Assembly: GCA_023388035.1 (NCBI GenBank)
Contig: JAEWGY010000033.1
Location: 1-11,766 of the forward strand
Length of the DNA stretch: 11,766 nucleotides
Origin: Bacillota bacterium
GTDB taxonomy: Bacteria > Bacillota_I > Bacilli_A > Erysipelotrichales > Erysipelotrichaceae
Reading direction: 5' to 3'
Numbering within the stretch: position 1 is the first letter of the stretch; each line of letters opens with the position of its first letter. The notes under the pieces were generated by a model. That model worked only from the letters and a program-made list of their open reading frames with translations, did not search any database and was not told the origin of the DNA. This document shows positions 1-6,474 of this stretch, in pieces. The translations under genes were made by a program, and so were the position numbers.

Positions 1-51
1 CGACCTATACCCTTAGCAGGGGCACCTCTTCAGCCTCTTGAGTACTTCCTC
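1..51 (-). tRNA. tRNA-Ser(GCU), 3' part outside window
   Basis: Read on the minus strand from 51 down, the sequence gives a 7-nt acceptor strand GAGGAAG, then TA, a D arm (CTC...GAG around AAGAGGCTGA), and an anticodon arm TGCCC-CTGCTAA-GGGTA with anticodon GCT at 15-17. The fragment closely resembles Bacillus-type tRNA-Ser(GCU), which decodes AGC/AGU. The long variable arm, T arm and 3' acceptor strand would lie left of position 1 and cannot be checked. The gene has its own promoter about 20 bases upstream and lies downstream of the glycosyltransferase gene on the same strand. Confidence 0.9.
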
Positions 52-72
52 ATGTTTTCCAAGTGCTTAATT

Positions 73-101
73 ATAATAACAAATCTATAAAGCTATGTCA
101 A
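73..101 (-). promoter_or_regulatory. Sigma-A-type promoter of tRNA-Ser
   Basis: On the minus strand a perfect -35 TTGACA (96-101) is followed, after exactly 17 bases, by TATTAT (73-78). The latter overlaps a TATAAT (70-75). Transcription would begin near 65, giving a precursor leader of about 14 nt before the mature tRNA 5' end at 51. Confidence 0.8.
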
Positions 102-139
102 TAGTTTAAATTAAGTTACTTGAAAAAATAATCTAAAAA

Positions 140-1081
140 TTAATCCAAGATTGATTCAATATCATAGCGAGGACGATTTTTAGTTTCTAAATAGATCTTC
201 GCTATATATTCACCGATGATACCAATCGCGATCATTTGACAACCGCCAATAAACCAAATTGATAGAATTAAACTAGCCCATCCTGACGTTGCCACACCAT
301 TTAATTTAGATATAATGGCATAGATAAAAATAATTAAGCTAAGTCCTAGAAAGATAAAACCAAGGCTTAAGATAAAGCGTATTGGCTTAATACTAAATGA
401 TGTTATTGATTCAAAGGCTAGTAAAAATAATTTTCTAGTTGAATACTTTGTTTCACCTGCATATCTTTTATCTCGATCATAATAAACGATATCTTGATTA
501 AAACCTAGATTTTTAATAATTTGTCTAAGGAAGATATTCTTTTCGCGATATTCTTTTAAGGCTAAAGCTACTCTTTTAGACATTAAACGATATTCAGCAT
601 GATTTGATACAATATCAACACCTAGCATTTTCATAACACGATAATAAGATAAAGCAAAGAATTTTTTAAAGAAACTATCCTTATCTCTTTTATCTCTAAC
701 ACCAAATATAATATCAACTCCCTGTTTATATTTTTCAATCATTTTATCAATGGCATTAATATCATCTTGTAAATCAACATCCATTGTAACAATCATATCC
801 GCATATTTAGCAGCATATTCAATTCCTGCAATTAAAGCGTATTGTTGACCTCTATTAGCAGCTAAATTAATGCCGATAACTTCTTTATTTAATTCATGAA
901 GCTCTTTAATTTTATCCCATGTTAAATCCTTAGAACCGTCATTAACGAAAACGAGCTTAGAATCTTTATCAATAGCTCCATCACTAATCAGTTTACGTAT
1001 TTTAGCTAGTAAAAGTTTACTTGCATGGGGCAAAACTTCAATCTCGTTATAACATGGTAAAATTATATAAAGTTTATTCAT
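140..1081 (-). CDS. GT2 family polyprenyl-phosphate glycosyltransferase (GtrB/DPM1-like), membrane anchored
   Basis: A 313-residue protein of the family that transfers a sugar from a nucleotide donor to undecaprenyl phosphate at the cytoplasmic membrane face. Visible are the N-terminal GT-A start (LPCYNE, 9-13), VNDGS (46-50), the metal-binding DVDLQD (101-106), and AGETKY (208-213) at the position of the acceptor-side loop. Two C-terminal membrane helices follow (about 233-258 and 268-292), as in GtrB/CsbB-type enzymes. Its ATG overlaps the flippase stop by one base (TAATG) and has a good Shine-Dalgarno sequence, AGAGGTG, so the two genes are translationally coupled. The sugar is unknown. 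It probably supplies lipid-linked sugar for a surface glycan or teichoic-acid decoration handled with the neighbouring flippase. Confidence 0.88.
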   Translation of the reverse strand: MNKLYIILPCYNEIEVLPHASKLLLAKIRKLISDGAIDKDSKLVFVNDGSKDLTWDKIKELHELNKEVIGINLAANRGQQYALIAGIEYAAKYADMIVTMDVDLQDDINAIDKMIEKYKQGVDIIFGVRDKRDKDSFFKKFFALSYYRVMKMLGVDIVSNHAEYRLMSKRVALALKEYREKNIFLRQIIKNLGFNQDIVYYDRDKRYAGETKYSTRKLFLLAFESITSFSIKPIRFILSLGFIFLGLSLIIFIYAIISKLNGVATSGWASLILSIWFIGGCQMIAIGIIGEYIAKIYLETKNRPRYDIESILD

Positions 1082-2520
1082 TATTCACCTCTTTTAAGAA
1101 TTTTATTAAGAACTGTTTTCATGATTGATTCTTTCGTAATGATTAAGATTATAGCGTAACTAATTACCCCTGAAATACATTGGATAAAGGTAGTAAGGGG
1201 TCTAGGGCTTAGGAAATTACCGATGGGATAGATAATTAAAGCCATAACTAGTGATGCTAGAGCGTATTTAAGATAATCCATGCTTAATTTAAATTTTATT
1301 TTTTTATAGATAAAAAAATACTGAATCATAGTTACACTTAATTCGGCTAGGATGGAAGAGATTGTTGCGCCAAGTGCATATAATCTTGGAATTAAAATAA
1401 GATTAAAAAGGAAGTTGATTAAAGCACCCATTGTCACTGAGAAACTGTAGGCCTTATTAAGACCATTAGGTATCATAAATTGAATACCAAAGACATTGGA
1501 AAGTGAAATTAAAAGAATAATTGGCGAACTGTAGATGATTAAATCACCGATATATGTTTGTTTAGGTAAATACCATAAGACAAAAGGAGAAGTTACGCAA
1601 ATAATACCTACTAACATCGGTAAAGAAAGACCTATTGCTAGTTTAAGGGTGGTATTTAAATATTTTTCCATAATTTCCTTGGAATTCTTTTTTGAATAAA
1701 GGGTATTAGTAATTCTAGGTAGCATAATAGTACCGATGGAAGTTATAAAATAGAGAAAAATTTTAATGAAGTTTTGAGAGAAATTATAAAGGGACACATA
1801 GGATTTATCATCAATTAAATAACCAAGCATCGTCTTATCTAAAATAGTATAAATATTAATCGCAATAGTAGGGATGAAAAGTACTAAAGTTGCCGGGATA
1901 TGTTTTAGATAAGCCTTTTTAATATCGATTTTTACAAATTTAAGATATTTATTTAGTTCCTTAAAAAGAATTAGATTACCAAAGAATTCACCTATTGCAT
2001 AAATTAACATTAAAACCCATAAATCATTAGGGGTTTTAACTAGCGTAAAAATAGCTAAAACAATAAGTAACTTAACAATGATATTTCTAAGCGAGGCATA
2101 TTTAAATAATTCCATACCATATAAAGCCCAAGAAACATCAAGAGCACTGTTTATAAAAGCTCCTATATGTAAAAGATAAAATAAGTGATATTCTTTAATA
2201 AAAAAGATGATATTTAAAATATATAAAATTAAGCAGATAGTTAGATTGATAACTTGAAGCGAGAAGATTTCAGTAAAGGTTTTAGAAAGTTTTTCCTTAT
2301 CATCTCTAACAGCAGCGATAGTTCGATTACCATAAATATTAATTCCCATCAATGCGAAAATAATAAACCAACTAGTAACTGATCCGATATAATCACTAAT
2401 CCCAAGATGTTTTGGGCCTACATGATTAAGTAGATATGGTACCGTAAAGATCGGTAGGATAACCTTTAAGATTTGAAATAAAATGTTATATAGATAGTTT
2501 TTAATTAAACTTTTTTCCAT
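1081..2520 (-). CDS. Wzx-like oligosaccharide flippase (MOP superfamily, RfbX type)
   Basis: A 479-residue polytopic protein with about 12-14 hydrophobic segments. Its N-terminus (KNYLYNILFQILKVILP, then TVPYLLNHVG) is typical of Wzx-type transporters that flip lipid-linked oligosaccharides across the cytoplasmic membrane. Full length for the family. It is the first gene of a two-gene minus-strand operon with the GT2 glycosyltransferase and is divergent from rpmH. The start is fixed by the family N-terminus, yet no Shine-Dalgarno sequence precedes it. Instead a TATAAT box ends six bases before the ATG, suggesting a leaderless mRNA. The substrate cannot be told. No polymerase or other glycan genes are in view, so a partial glycan locus is an inference. 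Confidence 0.9.
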   Translation of the reverse strand: MEKSLIKNYLYNILFQILKVILPIFTVPYLLNHVGPKHLGISDYIGSVTSWFIIFALMGINIYGNRTIAAVRDDKEKLSKTFTEIFSLQVINLTICLILYILNIIFFIKEYHLFYLLHIGAFINSALDVSWALYGMELFKYASLRNIIVKLLIVLAIFTLVKTPNDLWVLMLIYAIGEFFGNLILFKELNKYLKFVKIDIKKAYLKHIPATLVLFIPTIAINIYTILDKTMLGYLIDDKSYVSLYNFSQNFIKIFLYFITSIGTIMLPRITNTLYSKKNSKEIMEKYLNTTLKLAIGLSLPMLVGIICVTSPFVLWYLPKQTYIGDLIIYSSPIILLISLSNVFGIQFMIPNGLNKAYSFSVTMGALINFLFNLILIPRLYALGATISSILAELSVTMIQYFFIYKKIKFKLSMDYLKYALASLVMALIIYPIGNFLSPRPLTTFIQCISGVISYAIILIITKESIMKTVLNKILKRGE

Positions 2521-2526
2521 AAATAA

Positions 2527-2535
2527 ATTATAACA
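2527..2535 (-). promoter_or_regulatory. Extended -10 promoter of the flippase operon
   Basis: On the minus strand TGTTATAAT forms an extended -10 (TGn-TATAAT, with TATAAT at 2527-2532). No good -35 is seen at the expected distance. The -10 ends six bases before the flippase ATG (2518-2520), placing the likely transcription start at or next to the A of the start codon. Confidence 0.6.
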
Positions 2536-2559
2536 TTAAAAAATAAAATATTATTAAAT

Positions 2560-2588
2560 TTGACAAATTAAACGATATCAATTATTAT
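2560..2588 (+). promoter_or_regulatory. Sigma-A-type promoter of the rpmH operon
   Basis: A perfect -35 TTGACA (2560-2565) is followed after 17 bases by TATTAT (2583-2588), which overlaps TATAAT (2586-2591). Transcription should start near 2595, about 40 bases before rpmH. The arrangement is the same as at the tRNA-Ser promoter. It stands back to back with the flippase promoter in a 116-base divergent intergenic region that contains no recognisable DnaA-box cluster. Confidence 0.8.
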
Positions 2589-2636
2589 AATAAGGCAATT
2601 GGTTAAATTAAAAAAAGGAAATGAGGTGGCTTTATT

Positions 2637-2771
2637 ATGAAAAGAACATATCAACCAAGCAAAAGAAAGCACCAAAAAGTCCACGGTTTTAGAGCCCGCA
2701 TGAAAACAGTTGGAGGACGTAAGGTTCTTGCAAGACGTCGTGCTAAGGGTCGTAAAATCTTGTCGGCATAA
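2637..2771 (+). CDS. rpmH: 50S ribosomal protein L34
   Basis: A 44-residue, strongly basic protein that begins MKRTYQPSKRK and contains the HGFRARMKT block and a basic C-terminus. This is the full length and diagnostic pattern of bacterial L34, a component of the large ribosomal subunit. A Shine-Dalgarno stretch (GAGGTGG) lies 8 bases before the ATG. It is the first gene of the rpmH-rnpA-yidC-khpB-GNAT operon. In most Firmicutes dnaA and the replication origin lie just upstream; here a divergent flippase gene occupies that place. Confidence 0.98.
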   Translation: MKRTYQPSKRKHQKVHGFRARMKTVGGRKVLARRRAKGRKILSA

Positions 2772-2778
2772 GGTAAGC

Positions 2779-2805
2779 AAGGCCACGTAAGTGGCTTTTA
2801 TTTTT
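2779..2805 (+). terminator. Terminator-like hairpin between rpmH and rnpA (probable attenuator)
   Basis: GCCAC (2782-2786), loop GTAA, and GTGGC (2791-2795), extended by a G-T and two A-T pairs, form a roughly 8-bp stem. It is followed by TTTTATTTTT (2796-2805). This has the form of an intrinsic terminator, but its T-run ends directly at the rnpA start codon. Because rnpA and the genes after it have no other visible promoter, it more likely causes partial termination or end processing that favours L34 over RNase P protein. Confidence 0.7.
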
Positions 2806-3129
2806 ATGAAAAAAGAATTAAGAATTAGAAAGAATGAAGATTTCAATCAAATTTATAAATTAAAAAAAGTATATTACAGCAAGTCATATAAAATTTACTT
2901 CCGTAGTAATACTAATCTTCATTTCGGTATTAGTATCTCTAAAAAAATAGGTAATGCAATCACCAGAAATAAGATCAAAAGGCAAATACGGATGATGATT
3001 TTAAATTTAATTAAATCACAAAAACTAGAGGGTGATTATATTATTGTTGTGAAAAAGGAATATTTGAATTATACTTATGAGGAAAATTATCATTCTTTAA
3101 TTAAATTAATTAAAAATAAGGTAAAATAA
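2806..3129 (+). CDS. rnpA: Ribonuclease P protein component
   Basis: A 107-residue basic protein that binds the RNase P RNA and helps position precursor tRNA for 5' leader removal. Family features are the N-terminus KKELRIRKNEDF, the GISISKKIGNA stretch, and the basic signature RNKIKRQIR. The classical RNR triplet is RNK here. ATG 2806 is chosen over an in-frame GTG at 2791 because the RnpA family starts with MKKE(Y/L)R and the GTG lies inside a hairpin stem. No Shine-Dalgarno sequence precedes this ATG. Only the preceding hairpin and T-run are there, so initiation may be weak or coupled to rpmH. Confidence 0.95.
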   Translation: MKKELRIRKNEDFNQIYKLKKVYYSKSYKIYFRSNTNLHFGISISKKIGNAITRNKIKRQIRMMILNLIKSQKLEGDYIIVVKKEYLNYTYEENYHSLIKLIKNKVK

Positions 3130-3142
3130 TATAGGAGAAAGT

Positions 3143-4006
3143 ATGTTAAAAAATCGTAAACTAAAATTAATTCTGACAATCTTAATCTTATTGATTGTCT
3201 TAACAAGTTGTGCAGTTCCTAGAGATGATGCAGGTAATATTAAATATATAAGTGATAATATTAGCTTTAATGAATTTAGAGCACAGGAAGGTTTCTTTCA
3301 AACGCTACTAGTATTCCCTTTAACTAAAATTTTAAATTTCATCATTGCAAATACAGGATCAGTTTTTATTGGGGTAGCAGCATTAACCTTTCTAGTACAC
3401 GCGATCGTATTACTAGTAACTTGGAAATCAAATGTAGCAACACTTAAGATGCAACAATTACAACCTGAACTTAAGAAGATCCAAGAGAAATATGCTGATC
3501 GCACTGATCAACAAGCTAGACTAGCAATGGGTGCTGAGATGCAGGCTTTATATCAAAAGAATAAAGTAAATCCATTTGCCTCAATGCTTACCATGTTTTT
3601 ACAATTACCAATCATTTTCAGTATTTATTATGCAGTTAATAGAAGTGAAAGAGTAATGACTGGAAGTTTTTTAGGAGTAAATCTTGCGAAGACACCAATG
3701 GAAGGAATTGCAGCCTTTGAACTACCATATATCTTAATCTTTGTGGTGATGATGCTTTTACAGGTTGCTTCAATGTATATTCCTACTTATCTTTCAGAAA
3801 GACGTGCCAAAATTAAAGCAGCTAAGGAACATCGTCGTTATGTTAAACAACCAAATCCAATGAAAATGATGATGCCAATGATGATCATTGTCTTATTCTT
3901 TTCAGTTTCATGGCCAAGTGCAATGTCTATTTATTGGTCAATTAGCTCTGTTGTTCAAATTGTTAAATCATTAGTGATTGATTATTTCATCCATAGAAGA
4001 GGTTAA
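3143..4006 (+). CDS. yidC: Membrane protein insertase YidC (SpoIIIJ/OxaA type, lipoprotein)
   Basis: A 287-residue insertase that helps fold and insert membrane proteins, alone or with SecYEG. It starts with a lipoprotein signal (lipobox LTSC, Cys23). Membrane helices follow at about 50-68 and 74-94, then the cytoplasmic helical hairpin (LQPELKKIQEKYA to the KNKVNPF block), then three more helices with MMPMMIIVLFF and SIYWSISSVVQ. Ungapped alignment from memory with B. subtilis SpoIIIJ puts His86 where the conserved hydrophilic-groove Arg (Arg73 there) should be. A Shine-Dalgarno AGGAG precedes the ATG. It sits between rnpA and khpB, the classic arrangement. Confidence 0.95.
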   Translation: MLKNRKLKLILTILILLIVLTSCAVPRDDAGNIKYISDNISFNEFRAQEGFFQTLLVFPLTKILNFIIANTGSVFIGVAALTFLVHAIVLLVTWKSNVATLKMQQLQPELKKIQEKYADRTDQQARLAMGAEMQALYQKNKVNPFASMLTMFLQLPIIFSIYYAVNRSERVMTGSFLGVNLAKTPMEGIAAFELPYILIFVVMMLLQVASMYIPTYLSERRAKIKAAKEHRRYVKQPNPMKMMMPMMIIVLFFSVSWPSAMSIYWSISSVVQIVKSLVIDYFIHRRG

Positions 4007-4007
4007 T

Positions 4008-4616
4008 ATGAACATTTATCAAGCGAAAAATTTAGATGAGGCATTAAAAAAAGTTTGTCTTAAATATAATTGTGAAATAGCTGATATTAAATATGAAGTC
4101 ATTGAAGAGAAAAAGGGTATTCTAGGTTTTGGTAGTACTGTAAGTATTAAAGCTTACGTAAGACAGGATGTAAAAGACTTTATCTTTGATTATTTAGGAA
4201 GCTTTTTCCTAGGTATTAATACCGAAGTTAAAATTGAAATTATTGATAAAAATGATTTATTAACAGTTATTATTGATAGTGATGATAATGCTAGAATCAT
4301 CGGTAAACAAGGAGCTAAGCTTCAATCACTGAATATCATTCTTAGACAGGCTGTCTTAAATACTTTTAAGGAAAGATTTAAAATTAGTGTTGATGTATCA
4401 CAGTATAAACAGAGTCGTTATCTAAGACTTAAAAAGCAGGCTATAAAACTCGCAAAAGATGTTTTACGCCTAAAACAAGATCTTAAGCTTGATCCAATGC
4501 CGGCTGATGAAAGACGTATCATTCATGAAGCATTAAGTAGATTTGATAATATTAAAACTCAATCTTATGGTGAAAAACAAGATCGCCACATTGTGATTTC
4601 ATATAAGGGTGAATAA
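4008..4616 (+). CDS. khpB: RNA-binding protein KhpB (Jag/EloR): Jag-N, KH and R3H domains
   Basis: A 202-residue cytoplasmic RNA-binding protein. In streptococci and other Firmicutes it pairs with KhpA and affects cell elongation and division. Domains are Jag-N (about 1-50, with GILGFGS at 37-43), a KH domain with its GxxG loop in IIGKQGAKL (Gly99-Gly102), and a C-terminal R3H domain with Arg149 and His153 in ERRIIHEAL. ATG 4008 is chosen because AGAGG lies five bases upstream and the protein then begins at the Jag-N fold; an upstream in-frame ATG falls inside yidC. It starts one base after the yidC stop, and its own stop overlaps the next ATG (TAATG). Confidence 0.95.
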   Translation: MNIYQAKNLDEALKKVCLKYNCEIADIKYEVIEEKKGILGFGSTVSIKAYVRQDVKDFIFDYLGSFFLGINTEVKIEIIDKNDLLTVIIDSDDNARIIGKQGAKLQSLNIILRQAVLNTFKERFKISVDVSQYKQSRYLRLKKQAIKLAKDVLRLKQDLKLDPMPADERRIIHEALSRFDNIKTQSYGEKQDRHIVISYKGE

Positions 4617-5152
4617 TGTATTTCCAAAAAATTAAAACCGAAGATCTTTACTTAAGTCCCTTAGAGGCTAATAAGGATATTGAAGAGTTTACTAGATTAG
4701 TTAATGAAGATAGCGACATCGCTTATCATAATGCCTTTTATCATAAGAGTTTAAATAGTACTAAAGTAGCTTCAATGATTGAACTATGGTCAAAGGGTGA
4801 ATGTGCCTTTGCGATCATTGAAAAGGAAAGTGATAAGTTGATTGGTAATATTTCACTTTTTAATATCAATAATTTAGCTAGGAAAGGTGAAATAGGTATC
4901 TTTATTGCTAAGGATTATCGCTCTAAAGGCTATGGTAAACAGGCCTTAGATGCTTTCTTAAATTTCGTTTTTGCCTATCTTAATTTACACAAGGTTGAAA
5001 TTAATGTACTTGGCTTCAACCTTAAAGCAAAAGCTTTCTATGAAAGTTTAGGATTTAAATTAGCAGGAGTATTAAGAGAAGCTTATTATTTTAATAATAA
5101 GTATCATGATACTTATATATTAGATCTATTAAAAAAAGAATATTATAATTAA
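4616..5152 (+). CDS. GNAT family N-acetyltransferase (RimJ/RimL/SpeG-like)
   Basis: A 178-residue acetyl-CoA-dependent acyltransferase. The acetyl-CoA pyrophosphate loop is visible as YRSKGYGKQAL (101-111, R/QxxGxG). The C-terminal part (NLKAKAFYESLGFKLAG, then LREAYYFNNKYHD) matches the subgroup that includes ribosomal-protein, spermidine and other small-molecule acetyltransferases. The substrate cannot be predicted. It is the last gene of the rpmH operon, translationally coupled to khpB through a one-base overlap. Most Firmicutes have mnmE/mnmG in this place, so the GNAT gene is a lineage-specific substitution. Confidence 0.88.
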   Translation: MYFQKIKTEDLYLSPLEANKDIEEFTRLVNEDSDIAYHNAFYHKSLNSTKVASMIELWSKGECAFAIIEKESDKLIGNISLFNINNLARKGEIGIFIAKDYRSKGYGKQALDAFLNFVFAYLNLHKVEINVLGFNLKAKAFYESLGFKLAGVLREAYYFNNKYHDTYILDLLKKEYYN

Positions 5153-5176
5153 CGCTCCTTCATTAGGAGCGTTTTT
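5151..5176 (+). terminator. Intrinsic terminator of the rpmH operon
   Basis: AACGCTCCT (5151-5159), loop TCATT, and AGGAGCGTT (5165-5173) form a perfect 9-bp stem, followed by a T-run to 5176. It begins within the GNAT stop codon and should end the rpmH-rnpA-yidC-khpB-GNAT transcript. Confidence 0.93.
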
Positions 5177-5197
5177 AGGATAAATTTTAATCTAGTC

Positions 5198-5203
5198 TAA
5201 AAT
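5198..5203 (+). promoter_or_regulatory. -10 element next to the SAF-protein start
   Basis: TAAAAT ends five bases before the ATG at 5209, and no Shine-Dalgarno sequence lies between. The preceding gene is closed by a terminator 22 bases upstream, so a new promoter is needed here. No convincing -35 is seen. The predicted transcription start coincides with the start codon. Confidence 0.5.
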
Positions 5204-5208
5204 AAATT

Positions 5209-5817
5209 ATGAGAAAGTATTTATTTCTACTTATTAATCTAGGGTTTATTGTTATTATCTTAAGTATTTATTTGATTACCCAATTTACAAGTGCAAAGGT
5301 ATTATTTTTTAATAAGTCATTATCAGCTTTTACACAAATTAAAAAAGATGATATTTATTATAAGAGAATACCTAAATTTTTATTAAATGAACTTATGATA
5401 GATGCTAAGGAAAAGATAATAGGTAAATATTTAAATCCTAATTATAAGGTTAATAAAGATGATTTAGTATTAGATTATATGTTTATTAATGATCATAAGG
5501 ATTATTTAAAGCTGGTTTTAAATAGTGATGAAGTAGCTTATTTATTAGATTGCAGTAACATCGATTTAAGTAAGCGTGTTAAAATTGATAATTATATTGA
5601 TGTATATTTGACTACTAAAAATAAAGAAGAAATTAAATCTGCTAAAATTTTTACTAATTTAAGAATAATCGGTTTATATGATCGCAATGGTCAAAATCTT
5701 AAAAATAATCAAAATAGTAAAATAAGTTATATTGAATTAGCACTAAAAAGTAATCTGGTTGAAAAATTTAATGAACTTAGGGAGGGCGGTAAACTTTCTA
5801 TCGTTATTAGTTCTTAA
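5209..5817 (+). CDS. Membrane-anchored SAF-domain protein, CpaB/RcpC-like
   Basis: A 202-residue protein with one N-terminal membrane helix (about 5-26) and an outside-facing remainder. Residues 30-90 have the SAF pattern: a beta strand, 'IKKDDI', 'KRIPK', 'IIGKYL', then a second 'NKDDLVLDYM'. Residues 120-200 (NYIDVYLTTKN, FTNLRIIGLYD, IELALKSNLVEKFNEL, GGKLSIVI) follow the strand and helix order of the CpaB/RcpC C-terminal domain. CpaB proteins help assemble Flp/Tad pili, but no pilin, secretin or ATPase gene is in view and a role in pili is not shown. It appears to be monocistronic with its own promoter; no Shine-Dalgarno sequence. Similarity is judged by eye only. Confidence 0.6.
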   Translation: MRKYLFLLINLGFIVIILSIYLITQFTSAKVLFFNKSLSAFTQIKKDDIYYKRIPKFLLNELMIDAKEKIIGKYLNPNYKVNKDDLVLDYMFINDHKDYLKLVLNSDEVAYLLDCSNIDLSKRVKIDNYIDVYLTTKNKEEIKSAKIFTNLRIIGLYDRNGQNLKNNQNSKISYIELALKSNLVEKFNELREGGKLSIVISS

Positions 5818-5823
5818 ATTAAG

Positions 5824-5829
5824 TATAAT
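5824..5829 (+). promoter_or_regulatory. -10 box next to the lipoprotein start
   Basis: A perfect TATAAT ends exactly six bases before the ATG at 5836, with no Shine-Dalgarno sequence. A start 7 bases after the box would be the A of the ATG, the signature of a leaderless mRNA. The -35 region (around 5801-5806) is poor. Confidence 0.6.
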
Positions 5830-5835
5830 ATAGCT

Positions 5836-6447
5836 ATGAAAAAAATAATAACGATATTTTTCTTATTCTTATTAGTAGCATGCACTAATATAACTAAGGA
5901 AGATTCAGAAAAGATAATTAAAGATAGTTTAAATAGTGTTATTAATTTTAATCATAATCATAATAAAAAATATTTTACTTACTATGCTGATAAAAGTTTA
6001 AATCAGGTTGAAAGTGGTGATTTATACAGTCTTTTTAAAGATGGTGATGATACTATCTTATTAAGTGTTAATATTAGTGCAGTTATTTCCGAAAAAAAGG
6101 AAGAACAAAAGTTTTTAGCTGATAATTTCATCATCTATCAAATAAAGGATAAGGACCTTTATGATAATGAATATAATTTTAGTTTATATCAATTTGATGA
6201 TTTATATGTTAGTTATTTTACGATCAATGATTTTTATGCAGTATCCTACTCTAATTCTTTATATGGTATAACGCAGTTATCAAGAAAGATGATCTTACTT
6301 ACTAGAAATGCCAGAGTACATAAAAAGACTCTGCTAGAAAATTATGCTCAAGATAAAATTGAAGATTATACAAGAGATAAGATTGATCTATTTAAAATTG
6401 TATTGCCTTCAAAAGGACGCTTAGAAGATTTAATAAAAGAAGAATAA
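5836..6447 (+). CDS. Predicted lipoprotein of unknown function
   Basis: A 203-residue protein with a lipoprotein signal peptide: basic MKK, a hydrophobic core, and lipobox LVAC with Cys16 as the lipidated residue. The mature part should lie on the outer face of the membrane. It is rich in Asp, Lys, Tyr and Asn and has no motif I recognise. The middle (about 60-150) shows alternating strands and the end (150-203) is helical and charged. The signal peptide fixes the start. Eighteen bases separate it from the SAF-domain gene, with a TATAAT box in the gap. A shared role at the cell surface is an inference from position only. Confidence 0.8.
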   Translation: MKKIITIFFLFLLVACTNITKEDSEKIIKDSLNSVINFNHNHNKKYFTYYADKSLNQVESGDLYSLFKDGDDTILLSVNISAVISEKKEEQKFLADNFIIYQIKDKDLYDNEYNFSLYQFDDLYVSYFTINDFYAVSYSNSLYGITQLSRKMILLTRNARVHKKTLLENYAQDKIEDYTRDKIDLFKIVLPSKGRLEDLIKEE

Positions 6448-6452
6448 TATTG

Positions 6453-6458
6453 TATAAT
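6453..6458 (+). promoter_or_regulatory. Possible -10 box upstream of the SPI-motif protein gene
   Basis: TATAAT lies 16 bases before the ATG at 6475. With a usual start the mRNA would begin near 6465, at the Shine-Dalgarno AGAGGT itself. The -35 is poor and there is no terminator after the lipoprotein gene, so readthrough from upstream is an alternative. Confidence 0.35.
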
Positions 6459-6474
6459 AATAAAGAGGTATCAA

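Noticed and set aside
2791..2805. GTG at 2791 as the rnpA start
   Set aside because: It lies in the hairpin stem and would add MAFIF before the conserved MKKELR start of the family.
2568..2846. Minus-strand open frame of 92 codons opposite rpmH
   Set aside because: It is antisense to the unmistakable L34 gene and the rpmH promoter, with no family resemblance.
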